Shown one piece after another: positions 12,265 through 24,494 of a stretch of DNA of 64,000 bases. Position 1 is the first letter of the stretch. Each line of letters opens with the position of its first letter. Under the pieces are notes generated by a model. That model ran no database searches. It saw only the letters and a list, made by a program, of their open reading frames with translations, and had not been told where the DNA came from. This stretch comes from Sipunculus nudus (taxonomy: Eukaryota; Annelida; Sipuncula; Golfingiida; Sipunculidae): positions 61,926,659 to 61,990,658 of the forward strand of contig CM049313.1 in NCBI GenBank assembly GCA_026874595.1. The letters run 5' to 3'. Both the position numbers and the translations under genes were made by a program.

Positions 12265-12700
12265 ACAGACTTATCAGAAATGATCAAATAGCTGTCAGAG
12301 GAACAACAAACAAAAGACCACCTCATGGTTTAGTCATTTATATACATGAACAGCTTAGTCCCCATGTAACCCTTCAACACCACACAACACCAGATTTTGA
12401 GTCATCTCTTCTCTATATTCACACTCAGACCCAGTCACTTCAGATTGTTTTCCTCTATAGGAACCTGTATGTCCCATCAGTAACTTCTTCTCTGAACTCC
12501 AAGTTTTAGTCTCTCAAGTTGACCTTACCCTGCTTATAGTGATCATGGACAATTTCAATATTGACATTTCTAATATAATATATAACACCAAACTGACACA
12601 ATTTTGTCTTTACTAACTGTTAAAATGCTTCAGTTTCAACATGAGAAAACACATGGTCAGATCACAAGATATTATTAGCAACAATCCCCCATTCTTCAAT
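12265..12700 (+). pseudogene. Endonuclease (EEP-type) mid and C-terminal fragment with SDH retained
   Basis: One frame reads KRPPHGLVIYIHEQLSP, then LQIVFLYRNLYVPS, then after a stop and frame change MDNFNIDI. Later TGG TCA GAT CAC at 12654-12665 encodes WSDH followed by KILLATI. The order GxxIYI, Y-R, a DFNID-like block, then SDH is that of EEP endonuclease domains of non-LTR retrotransposons and Helentrons. Frameshifts and stops make it a relic. Confidence 0.6.
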
Positions 12701-13117
12701 TCAGATCAAACATGGCAACTTCTCAAAGCTTAATCTACCATTTCTTCTCTATAGATACTTTTTGAGACATTCTGTTTCCTCTACCATTCAGTAACAGCTG
12801 CTTCCCAAAACATAACAGTTTTCTACTATTCCATAATTATTTTGATTTATTTAATGTGTATTTTTATACTAACAAATCTCCACTTCCATCCTCTGCAATT
12901 TACAACATCTGGTCATTCCCAATGCAATATTTTAGACACGCATTCTTGTACATATTTCAATTACTGATACTTCGATATTACGATTCCGCTCAACTACATA
13001 ATTAATACAAAAAATTACATCTGTCAAAATGAAATCTTACAGACCTACATGCAACAATGGTGATACAATTATATCTGCCACATTCAGCTGAGTGTCATGA
13101 CCAATGGGTCCCTTGTT

Positions 13118-14062
13118 TAACTGCCATGTCTTTATTGAAATAGTATTTAACATGGTTTTGTGCTGTTTTGTTTACAAACCTTTTATTGAATATTAGTGTT
13201 AACTACTAAGACTATATAGTACATGTGATGTGTTTGGCTAAAGAGACCTTTTGTTGTGTACTCTAACCAGTCCTGAATATCATACATGTTAATGTAATAT
13301 CATGATTGAGCCAGTTCTAGGCACCTTCTGTATAGGATTTGTATAGCTTGAATGCTTCATTATAGACTATAAATGTACTGTACAACAAGAATGTTTATCA
13401 CTGCATAAATAGGACAGAAATTCCAAATGAAGATCAAAAGTTAAGATTGATCCAGAAAAATCCTAAAGAATTGCAACTAAAGAGCCCTTAATTCCAGATG
13501 TGTAGGACATAAGCCCACATTAACTCAAGCCCCTCAAGCAAAAGCCCATGTGCACCCGAAAAAATGCACTGTAGGACAAAAGCCCATCTGCATATAAATG
13601 ACATGTAACATGTTAATATGAATGACTGACTGTCCATATAAAGCAGTTTTCACAAAAAGTTATTAACCATGAAGAACAGATAGTTTGTAAAATTATTTCA
13701 GCAGATAACATTTTGGATGAGGGTTTAGTTTCTGTGCATTTGTCTCACTGCCATCAGAAAGTCAGATTTGATATTAATATTCTATATATTATGTACCTTC
13801 TGGTGTTTGCATCTTCAATCCTTGTGTGTTCTTGTATATATATGCATACACAAGTTGCAATTTGCTTCTGTTATAGTTTGTATACTAGTATATGTGTGCC
13901 TTTTCAAAGGAGGATTTGAAGGTTACTTATTCTTAATAAAATATCAACATGATATTTATTGTGATTGTTTTAATTCAAGACATGACTCAGGGTTGGACAT
14001 TTTAATGGAGACAATTGCATTGAGAACTCAATAAAAAAATAAAGAGTTTCAGTACATAGTAC
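13118..14062. other. Unassigned spacer
   Basis: AT-rich, including a short AGGACAAAAGCCCA(T/C) repeat (13505-13582). Frames of 68 and 88 residues at 13.7-14.0 kb are not recognised. Confidence 0.4.
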
Positions 14063-14574
14063 TTAAAGGGACATAATCAGGAGCAATACTATGCCTATTC
14101 TTTCACACCATCAGTTCAGTTTTGCTTTATACAACAGTTTCTCACAAAACCATCCCAGCACACAGCCATAGAACCTCGCACACGGCTGTTTAACACCTTG
14201 TTATGGCTCTGCGTGTTGGTAAACAGTCCACGTGTGTCTGTTTACCATAACAAGGCCACGTGACCGGAGGTCCGAATTTGAGCCTAAACACGTGATGTTT
14301 TAGCCAGCAGAAACGTGAATTACAATTTTTTTGCCAAGTCAGCCGAGGCGTCTCCTGATTTAAACGTGTTATGGCTCCGGGATGCACACGCCCCACGCGC
14401 TGTGTATATGTTGACACCTGTGATCGCGCCCTATACATTGTTTTTAACACTCGTTCACCGGAGTAGGCAAAAGGTTTCAAGGTAATATTTTGGAAGGTAC
14501 ATATTTATTTTAAAGGGAAGAAGCTATTTGTCGTGTTAATTCAAAATGCTTTATAGGTGATTGGGCCCCTTTAA
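14063..14574. mobile_element. 512-bp MITE with TTAAAGGGG inverted ends, copy 1
   Basis: Begins TTAAAGGGACATAATCAGG and ends GATTGGGCCCCTTTAA. The same element lies at 40635-41125. Inside, GGTAAACA...TGTTTACC and CCTTGTTATGG...CATAACAAGG can form a hairpin around 14200-14255, and it is richer in CACGTG and CpG than its surroundings. TTAA at both ends would suit a piggyBac-like target site, but the TIR is too short to assign. The 96-residue minus-strand frame within it is not recognised. Confidence 0.7.
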
Positions 14575-14775
14575 TATTCCACACAACAATATACTGTGAA
14601 TTTATGTTCGCTAGGGCATCAGATTTGCATTCTTCAGAAACAGAAATGAAACCTTTATGAATAAGACTGCCCTTCAACAGAGCTGATCAGTCATTTATGC
14701 ATATACTCCTTGGCATCCCATGTATATTTATGTATCACATTAAGTGTCCAATGTTGAAAGACAAAAGTTGGTTAT

Positions 14776-15275
14776 AACACCTGTGATGTATCTGGTGACC
14801 TCTGACCTCATTTAATATGAGTGAATTTTGATGAGAATGTTATTCAGGTGAGAAACTAATGGTAAATATGTATAATGAGTTTCATGAAATCTATAGGATT
14901 TTTGGTAAGTCACCATGGTGCTTCTGAAGTGCATTGACCTCTGACTTCATTAAATATGCATGAATTTTGCTGGAAATCAAACTTGGGCAAGACATTTTAC
15001 TGATTAACATTTTGATGAGTTTGAACTAAATCTTTCATATTCTTCATAAGTTATCGTGGCAACACAACAAAGTAGCCCAGTGACACGTGACCTTATTCAA
15101 TATATGTGCATGTTGCTGATAATCGAACTTGGGCGAGTTAATCTGTAAATACGTTCTTATGGTGAGTTTCGTAAAAATCATCAAAGCCCTGGTAAGTTTT
15201 CGAAGTGACACTTAAAAGCTAACAGACGGAGAGATGGTTGGTATACCATAATACTCCTATCATATGACAAGCATA
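14776..15275 (+). repeat. Dispersed repeat family D, copy 1
   Basis: Same modules as the copy in MPP10 intron 6: three diverged ~150-bp internal repeats with GTGACCTCTGACCTCAT-like segments, then AACAGACGGAGAGATGG and ACCATAATACTCCTATCAT. Internal tandem modules followed by a short tetranucleotide-like tract again recall the pearl-type layout, but I see no clear termini. Confidence 0.7.
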
Positions 15276-17100
15276 TAATAAATAATTGTGTATCATTTAT
15301 GTTAACTGTAAATGAAATATTGATATAATTAATGTAATAGCTGTTTCATAATACTTGTCAATATTGGATGTCCATCCTTGTCCAGCTTACAACAAAATAA
15401 TTTATTTCAAAGTTCCTGGAATGTGAGGTCATGAAAATGAATCTCTCCTGAAAGACTGAGAATGGAAAAATCATGAAAATTTAAACTCACAAAAATAAAG
15501 CCAACCACAGTATTTTGAAAACTCCACTGACCTGACAAAGGATCATCTTGTCCATTCTCTGTACCTTAGGTATATTCTTAATTAACGAAGTACCAATTCT
15601 ACATAAAATAGACTTCTTTAAATTTTAATATTTAAACTTTAAATGTTGAATGTGCTTCTTATTTCACATTGTTTTATATTTTAACCTACAGCCACCTTAG
15701 AGACTCTGAACTTGACTGGCACAGTCATGAATTAGTTATGACTTAATTGTTGCTTCTGACAGAGAAATCAAACGTTCATGCGTTGTATCGCACTTAGTAT
15801 CAGTACTGCCATCTTGCAGCAACTCCTATAACTAATTTTTCACTATCTGACCCTCTTAGCGCCACACATCACCGCCTCGCTGAACTAAGGTCTTTTCCAG
15901 TGACATCAGCAGTGGTTTTTCCCAGAATCTTTTTCAAAACCACCATGGTTCATTCAGTCATGGCCTATACCGGGCTTCCAATTGGCTAACAATATTCCCA
16001 TTTAATTTGCCTTAATATTTTAGGCCATCGCATATGTGGAGTTTGGCGAGACTTTAAAACACTATAACCCTCAGCCTCATTGTTAAAGTTTATCGGACCA
16101 CCACTCTTGAGAGTATGCCTAACAAACCCTGGGTCAGCCAATCAGCGCGAGATATTCAGGTGCACACGAGATGAGCGCAGTCAGAATGTACAGGCTGACT
16201 GAAACGATCACAATTCGCAATTTGGCATTTAATACACTGGTTAAGACAAATGCTGCCAGCTGCTCGTGTCATCTCGGCAGAGGGAATTTTACTGAACCTG
16301 TTGATACAAAATTGTTGCAATAGTGTCTACAATATGCACTTATATTTGGCCCATGAACCGTAATATTCGATCAGCAGAGATATATCATAGGACAAGAAGG
16401 CCATGGACTACCTGAATTCATGATTTCAGTGCAAATGTTGCCAAGCGGGTCGAGCTGTTGGACTGCTGTTGGCCTTCTCATAGCAATGAATGCCACTCAC
16501 ATGAGGCGTGATGGCCAGATATGCAAATACGGGGGAATCATCTGGTCCTCAAATATCCTTGTGACGCATTTATATGCAAATATCAGGGATTCACCATACG
16601 GATTTTACAGGGCTTTAGTGATAAGAGCTGGCACTGAGTTAAGTCTATCGGTACATGGAATCACGTTTTGTTTTAAGCATTTTATTAGTAAACGCAAATA
16701 CTAAAGCCCAGGCAGGGCTACTCTGAACAAGTTTTTTTATTTTTGCTCTCAGCAGCTCTGAAGTCCAATGCAGTATTTAATTACACAGCTGTACTTTGTG
16801 TAATTACCTCTTTTTCTTAGGTAAAACAAGATAACAAAGGGTTCACCAAGGCATGTAAGAAGGCTACCAGATATTTAAAATTTGGAAACATGTTCTCTAA
16901 ATTAAAATATAAACTTATAATCTGTCCAGTGAAACTGAGGAAATAATCTCAGAAGCTGAAAGTTAATCAACACAGGTAATTGGGCATATCCTGTAAAATG
17001 GGGAAAAAGAACCGACAGCCATATTCTTGAGGCTTCCCCACACTTCCACTGATTCTCTCTTCTGGCTCAGAATAAGAAATGAGAAAACCATAAATTGCTA
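15276..17100. other. Intergenic stretch with CCAAT boxes, gene content unresolved
   Basis: The segment 15770-16330 is less AT-rich and carries CCAAT at 15978-15982 and at 16138-16142 (CAGCCAATCAGCG, an NF-Y type context). That could mark a promoter or first exon, but no coding exon with a recognisable product follows. The 94-residue plus frame at 16420-16704 is not recognised. Confidence 0.35.
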
Positions 17101-17109
17101 TTGATTAAA

Positions 17110-17115
17110 TTTATT
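17110..17115 (-). terminator. Candidate MPP10 poly(A) signal
   Basis: AATAAA on the minus strand, 114 bp past the MPP10 stop and just beyond a (TA)n tract that would lie in the 3' UTR. It is the first such hexamer downstream that I noticed. No transcript evidence. Confidence 0.45.
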
Positions 17116-17127
17116 ACACAAAATTTT

Positions 17128-17129
<2 letters not shown>

Positions 17130-17201
<72 letters not shown>
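17130..17201. repeat. (TA)n microsatellite in MPP10 3' flank/UTR
   Basis: About 36 uninterrupted TA units between the MPP10 stop codon and the candidate poly(A) signal, so it would be transcribed in the 3' UTR. Confidence 0.95.
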
Positions 17202-17204
<3 letters not shown>

Positions 17205-17228
17205 GATTACTATTAAAATATATGTATA

Positions 17229-17384
17229 CTACAATTTTAATGTAGCTGCTGATTTTTCCCTCTTTTTCTTTTTGAGTTTGGTTTGTGCCTTTTTGCTCTG
17301 TATGTGTGATGTCACTTCCTCCTGGAGTTGATTGAAGAAGTTTGTAGATGATGTCAGTCCTGTCTTACTCGTCTTCATATCCTC
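17229..17384 (-). CDS. MPHOSPH10: MPP10 exon 11 (C-terminus and stop)
   Basis: Encodes residues 651-701 and TAG. It starts [17 protein letters not shown], runs into [18 protein letters not shown] and ends in a Lys-rich tail closing TLKL, like the family C-terminus. The acceptor is GTTACTAG. Confidence 0.93.
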   Translation of the reverse strand, partial: EDMKTSKTGLTSSTNFFNQLQEEVTSHIQSKKAQTKLKKKKREKSAATLKL

Positions 17385-20300
17385 CTAGTAACAGATGAAC
17401 ATGTATATGATATAAATAACTATTTATGTAATCCCATCCAGGCCATGCATTCACCAAATAGCAGGTAAAAATAAAATTACAGAGGTTATTATCAAAATAA
17501 TCACAAGATAGCAGCAACAGAAAGCCTACACTTCATGAATGAGGTAGCAAGATAATAAAATAACAAGATAATAAAATAAAAAGATAATAAAATAAAGCAA
17601 ACTTCATTTAAACAATAGATCTCATCATCATCATATGTTGAATGATTAGGAAGTCATGAGTATAAGATACATAAGATACAACAGATTATTCACATAGGCA
17701 GCTTCATGTCATATAGCCAGATTTGACACAGTTGCCATCCTGGCAACAATGCCTGTTCAGAAATAAATCTTTATGAAGAGAATTAAAGTCCAAATTTAAC
17801 AGATGTTTCAATCAATAAGGCTTTGTAATTTTCTCTGGTAACTTTAAACATTTACCTTAATGACAGACACTGCTTTCCCTGATTGAGCTTACCTTAATGA
17901 CAGACACTGCTTTCCCTGATTGAGCTTTCCTTAATGACAGACACTGCTTTCCCTGATTGAGCTTACCTTAATGACAGACACTGCTTTCCCTGATTGAACT
18001 TACCTAAATGACAGACACTGGTTCCCTGATTGAGCTTCCCTTAAAGACAGACACTGCTGTCCCTGATTGAACCTACCTTGATAAGAAACACAGCTTTCCT
18101 TGATTTCACTTACAAGGTTGACAGACACAGCTTTCCCTGATTGAACTTACCTTAATGACAGACACTGGTTCCCTGATTGAGCTTCCCTTAAAGACAGACA
18201 CTGCTTTCCCTGATTGAACCTACCTTGATGAGAATCACAGCTTTCCTTGATTTCAGTACAAGTTTGACAGACACCGCTTTCCTTGATTTACCTTACCTTA
18301 ATGACGGACATGGCTTTCCTTGATTTACCTTACCTTAATGACAACACTGTTTTCCCTGATTGAGCTTACCATAAAGACAGACACCGCTTTTTCTGATTGA
18401 GCTTACCTTAATGACAGACACTGCTTTCCTTGATTGAGCTTACCTTAATGACAGACACTGCTTTCCTTGATTGAGCTTACCTTAATGACAGACACTGCTT
18501 TCTCTGATTTAGCTAATGACAGACACTGCTTTCCCTGATTGAGCTTACCTTAATAACAGACACTGCTTTCCCTGATTGAGCTTACCTTAATGACAGACAC
18601 TGCCTTCCTTGATTGAGCTTACCTTAATGACAGACACTGCTTTGCTTGATTTAGCTTCCCTTAAAGACAGACACTGCTTTCCCTGATTGAGCTTACCTTA
18701 ATGACAGACACTGCTTTCCCTGATTTACTCTGCTGTTCCAGATCTTTCATGGCCTTCTGCTTTGCATATTTCTCTGCCAGTCCTGGGTTTGTCTTTTCAA
18801 TGAGTTTTTGTTTTCTTTCCCTCTCCTGGTGCCGAGCCTTCTGACGTCCTTTCTTCTCCCGACGTTCCCGCTTTCTGTCTGTTGTTGATTTCTCTGTGTC
18901 TCCTTTCAGCTCTGCTTTATCTTTTTCCTGAAATAATAAAATAATGATTTATATATCTCCCTATTTTTCATTAGTAACAGCCTAATGGGACAATATCAAT
19001 CCATTTTCATGAATATTTAATGAAGATTAAAGTTAGAAAAATATAAATCTTATGATTTCCTAAATAATACCTAAGCAAACTTTATAAATTCTGAATGAGC
19101 ATGTATGATACTGAAATTTGAAGCATTCTAAGAATAATGAAACTTTGTGCTATTTTCTTTTGTGAATGATCTTCTTTGTGCCAACCTGGGTATTTAAACA
19201 CTGAACATTTAAAACTTATTTCATTGCAATGTTGAAAGAAATTTTATTTCCTTTTGTAGTGATTACCCTGTTAAACTATAAACCACTTTATTATTACAGG
19301 TATTCTAATTATTAAACAAAACATAGGCCATGAATCAACAATAAACAATGCACTAATGATAAATGACAATATATACAATTAATTATGTCATATCTGTCCA
19401 CACTGCTGTATGTTTAACATATGTTATTGTATACCTTAATCTCCTCTGGAGCCAGCATCGTGGCATCACTCATGCTGACTGGAGCCACTTCCTCCATGGC
19501 TATGGATGGCATGTTGTTAACGATCTTCACCTCAGGAGCAGCCTGGTAATAATACAATACAGGACGTGAGTGACAACATATTCTGAAAATAACATTTTCA
19601 CATGCACATTCCACAAATTTTGTGCGAATGCACTGATTAACAAACAGCATGAATGCGAAAAGTAAATTCAAACAAGTTACAATTAAATATACAGCAAAAT
19701 CTGCATAACATCAGATTTGTAAGGAAAAAACTATCTTTGATAATGGCATGTAAAAAAACTAACTACATAGGTATAACTTTACTCTTCAAATTCAATGCTA
19801 TTACATTTTAAACTATCTATCTATCATGTAATGTTTATATTGCAGCACAATGCAATGGCAATGCAAGGACAGGCTGTCGGGCACACCATTATGAAAATAT
19901 ATTAAAACACATTTTGTCGAAAAATTGCTTTTGTTTAAAAAAGGCTTTAATTTACTACTTAAGTAAGAATTGAATCGAGAATTGAATAGAAGGTAGAAAA
20001 TTGTTACTGAATCAACTGTAAGGCCCCTCAAAATTCACAGGCCTTTTACATATATTACCAATTTAGGTGTGAAATGGAAGTTGGATAAGGCATCGAGTTT
20101 CTCAAACAGGCTCTGCATGGACTTGCGGATTTCTTCATGTTTGGGATTCACCTCTTCTTCCTCCTCTTTCTGCAAAAAATTAATTAAAAATAATACTGTG
20201 TCTTATAATACTTCAATTCTCCTAATTACAGATATGAGCCATTGATTCATAACATATGTATGTATTATTTCGTGGAGTGTGCACTGTTAACAGCAAGCCT

Positions 20301-23300
20301 TATCAGAATAGGTGCTTGACAAGTCCACTGCTAATAAGTTAATTTGATGGGAAAATCATCAAGAAACTGAAGCACACATATTATGACTTTGCTGCAATAT
20401 CAATGCCCAATGTTCCTTTAAGGAATTTAGTTTATGGGTGTCTGATTTTTAATGTATTTGCACAGTGATACATACATGTTGCAATTTTACAATCAAGGCC
20501 AATGAAAATCATGTGATGTTTTTGTCAAATTCCGTCACTTTCATTTATATTCCGGTTGGTAATGTAACAACTGAGATGAGCTTACTTGGGGTATCACTGA
20601 TAGCACATTTACCTGAGCCTGCTTGAGGTATCACTGATAGTACATTTACCTGAGCCTGCTTGAGGTATCACTGATAGTACATTTACCTGAGCCTGCTTGA
20701 GGTATCACTGTTAGTACATTTACCTGAGCCTGCTTGAGGTATCACTGTTAGTACATTTACCTGAGCCTGCTTGAGGTATCACTGTTAGTACATTTACCTG
20801 AGCCTGCTTGAGGCATCACTGATAGTACATTTACCTGAGCCTGCTTGAGGTATCACTGATTGTACATTTACCTGAGCCTGCTTGAGGTATCACTGATAGT
20901 AGTACATTTACCTGAGCCTGCTTGAGGTATCACTGATAGCACATTTACCTGAGCCTGCTTGAGGTATCACTGATAGCACATTTACCTGAGCCTGCTTGAG
21001 GTATCACTGATAGTACATTTACCTGAGCCTGCTTGAGGTATCACTGTTAGTACATTTACCTGAGCCTGCTTGAGGTATCACTGATAGCACATTTACCTGA
21101 GCCTGCTTGAGGTAACAATGATATTACATTTATCTGAGCCCGCTTGAGGTATCACTGATAGCACATTTACCTGGGCCTGCTTGAGGTATCACTGATAGTA
21201 CATTTACCTGAGCCTGCTTGAGGTATCACTGATAGTACATTCACCTGAGCCTGCTTGAGGTATCACTGTTGGTACATTTACCTGAGCCTGCTTGAGGTAT
21301 CACTGATAGCACATTTACCTGAGCCTGCTTGAGGTATCACTGTTAGTACATTTACCTGAGCCTGCTTGTGGTATCACTGATAGCACATTTACCTGAGCCT
21401 GCTTGAGGTATCACTGTTAGTACATTTACCTGAGCCTGCTTGTGGTATCACTGATAGCACATTTACCTGAGCCTGCTTGAGGTATCACTGTTAGTACATT
21501 TACCTGAGCCTGCTTGAGGTATCACTGATTGTACTTTTACCTGAGCCTGCTTGAGGTATCACTGATAGTACATTACCTGAACCTGCTTGAGGTATCACTG
21601 ATTGTACATTCACCTGAGCCTGCTTGAGGTATCACTGATTGTACATTTACCTGAACCTGCTTGAGGTATCACTGATAGTACATTACCTGAGCTTGCTTGA
21701 GGTATCACTGATAATACATTTACCTGAGTCTGCTTGGGGTATTACTGATAGTACATTTACCTGAGCCTGCTTGAGGTAACAATGATATTACATTTATCTG
21801 AGCCCGCTTGAGATATCACTGATAGTACATTTACCTGAGCCTGCTTGAGGTATCACTGATAGTACATTTACCTGAGCCTGCTTGAGGTATCACTGATAGT
21901 ACATTTACCTGAGCCTGCTTGAGGTACTCCTGTTCATAAATTTGGCCCAGACTCTGTTTACTTTTCTCCTGATCCAGCACCAGGCGCTGCTTGTATTCAT
22001 AAACATCCTCCTTTGGTTTGACTTTCCTTTCTACATCATCCCAGGCCTGAAACCAATCAGCAGTAAAAGACATAAAAACAATATAATAATTGCATCAAAT
22101 ACATAATGCTCACAACACTATTAATTTTGTTCAATTCAGCCTGATTTAATCAATATATAGAGACAGAGAGAAAGAATAAGCCAGACAGGTGAGAGGGCAG
22201 GAAAGAGAGAAAAAAAGATACATAGAAAGAGTAAAGGGGTAGGGGTGTAACATATGACAGAGGGAAAAAATAAAGAGATATAATGATTTCAAAGTACTAT
22301 GCACACCAGAATCAGAGAAAGGCACACAAGAAGAGTGAGAGATTAAAACAAGAACACTGCAAATGTGCATAATATGCCCGTCGTGTATCTGGTGATTAAA
22401 ATATTTGGTGCATTAAATATGCATGAATTTCAATGAGTAGGTTATTCAGGAGAGAAACTCTATTGGTAAATATGTATAATGAGTTTCATGAAAATCCATA
22501 GGTTTTTTGGTAGGTTACCAAGGTGCCTGTAAAGTGCAGTGACCTCTGACCTCATGAAATATGCATGGATTTGGTTGAAAATAAAACTTAGGCAAGATAT
22601 TTTATTGATTATTAATTCGGATGAGCTTTATCATAATCCTCCATATTCTTAATAAGTTACTGCAGGGACACCAAAAAAGTTGCCTAGTGACCCATGACCT
22701 TATGAAATACAGTGGTTGTTGCCCATAATCACATTTGGGCGTGATAATCTGTTAAGTCTGGCAAGAAGTTATGGTGAGTTTCATGAAAATCCATCAAAGC
22801 CCAAGTAAGCAACACTTCAAGTTAACAGATGGACAGACAGATGGCTAGACGAACAGTGGATATACCATAATACTCCCATCATGATATGACAGGCATATAA
22901 AAAGCATCAGGATTACAAGTAAATGAGAAAGAAATGAGGGAGCAAATCTATAGACAGAGAGGTTCACATGTAAACACGGAAGAAATGGGCCAAAGTTATC
23001 AGAAGAGAATGAGAGAAGTAGTGCAAAGTAAAGGCAGATTTTGAAAATTCATGTTGCATGGAATTCCCTATAGCTATATGAAGACATCCTAAAGCTCCTA
23101 GAAGGTATCGTAGAGGGTGTAAGAATGAAAGGTACACAAACATTTATATTAATATTTATATTACCTAGTGGTGTGCCAATTGATAATTTGAATCAGTGAT
23201 TGGTCATTTTCTTTCAAAATAGATTGCATTTTTGCATAATCGATTAAAAATGATTATGTAAGCACATGCAAAGAATCTAATCTTGTCAGAGATATACAAA

Positions 23301-24410
23301 CAGCAGATTTCAAGATAATATAGAAAATATATAAAATAATCAATTAATAATTGATCATCAGTTGTTTTCATTTTTCAATCATGAATTATGATTTTATAAC
23401 CTATTCCTACCACTAGTATTACCTCATCCTATTTGTTTATTTTGGCCAAACAGAAAAGATTCTCAACAAAACCATCAAGGCACATGGACTTGCTATCTAC
23501 AATTCACTTTTTTGACCATGAGTCAAACCATGTGCATGAGCAACAACTCCCAAACAAAAAAGAAGAAACATGAAAGAAGAAACAAAGGAGAAACACTGGT
23601 TGGAAGCTTGAAAAAATCTTGATTTGTGAAGTTGCATGGTACAGTTACCAGGTGGCATACAAGCTGTCTTTGTTTTGGGCCACTGGTTGCTCCTAATGCA
23701 AGTTTATTAAAAATTGTAGACAAGAGTAAGCAAATAATTTTAGAATGAAACATAAGCAGATTCTATAATATTCTTAGGAGAAAATACTATATGTTATGCA
23801 TATTTAACGTGTGTGGTATGTGATATAGGTCCCTTTAAAGGCAGAGACTGGTAGAGAGTGTACTTCACCTTGTCTTTAATTCTTTGTATGATGACATCCT
23901 CAAGTTTCTTGGTTGTCTCTTCTGTGATATCAGGAGCTATAAATTGTAAAGTATGATTCATCAATATCTATTAAAAAACAAACTTATAAAATATATATAT
24001 ATATATATATTAGGCCTGTGAATTGCTAAGAGGTCTTTGATTCAATTCAATTATCGATTATTGCCTTTCAACTGGATTCTCCATTAGATTATTGTATACA
24101 GTCACAATATTCTGTCAGAGGCGTACATCTGCTAAAAGTTTTCATCCCATATGATGCTATACAATCAAGATTATATACCTGAGAATTTATGCAGACCAAG
24201 AAATATTTAAATCTTTTCATCCATTGTTGTGCTAAAATCTATTAAAGGATATAAGGTGACTATCTTTGTTGATCTGTTCCTAGGTAAGAGCTAGAGACCA
24301 AAAAGGTATGAAATTGTAATAATTAAAATTAATTGATTATTACATGCCTGTTTCGATTATTGACTGGCATCCAATCAATGCAACATTAGGCCAGAGCGAT
24401 TTTTCTTTAG

Positions 24411-24494
<84 letters not shown>

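Larger units (their letters stand above)
6771..13117 (+). mobile_element. Family-B repeat, outer copy (interrupted)
   Basis: Begins TTTTTAGCTAAGCTGACTTT with CATCTGTCCGTCCGG and ends TTCAGCTGAGTGTCATGACC then AATGGGTCCCTTGTTT. It is interrupted after CAATTTTTTATT at 6997 and resumes at 12101 with AAAAATCTATTTTCACACTTC. The uninterrupted order is seen at about 7245 and 51065. The right part (12101-13117) contains endonuclease-like fragments. Confidence 0.72.

Noticed and set aside
14190-14480. 96-residue minus-strand frame with GC-richer composition
   Set aside because: It lies inside a MITE, and the corresponding region of the second copy does not keep the frame.
18697-21909. Junction minisatellites as extra coding exons or protein repeats
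   Set aside because: The 37-bp unit is not a multiple of three, and reading through meets stops within about three units, so in-frame repeat expansion of the protein is not sustained.
17851-21927. CRISPR-like array (regular ~37-bp repeats)
   Set aside because: Units are contiguous with no unique spacers, lie in introns of an animal gene and derive from exon junctions; they are minisatellites.
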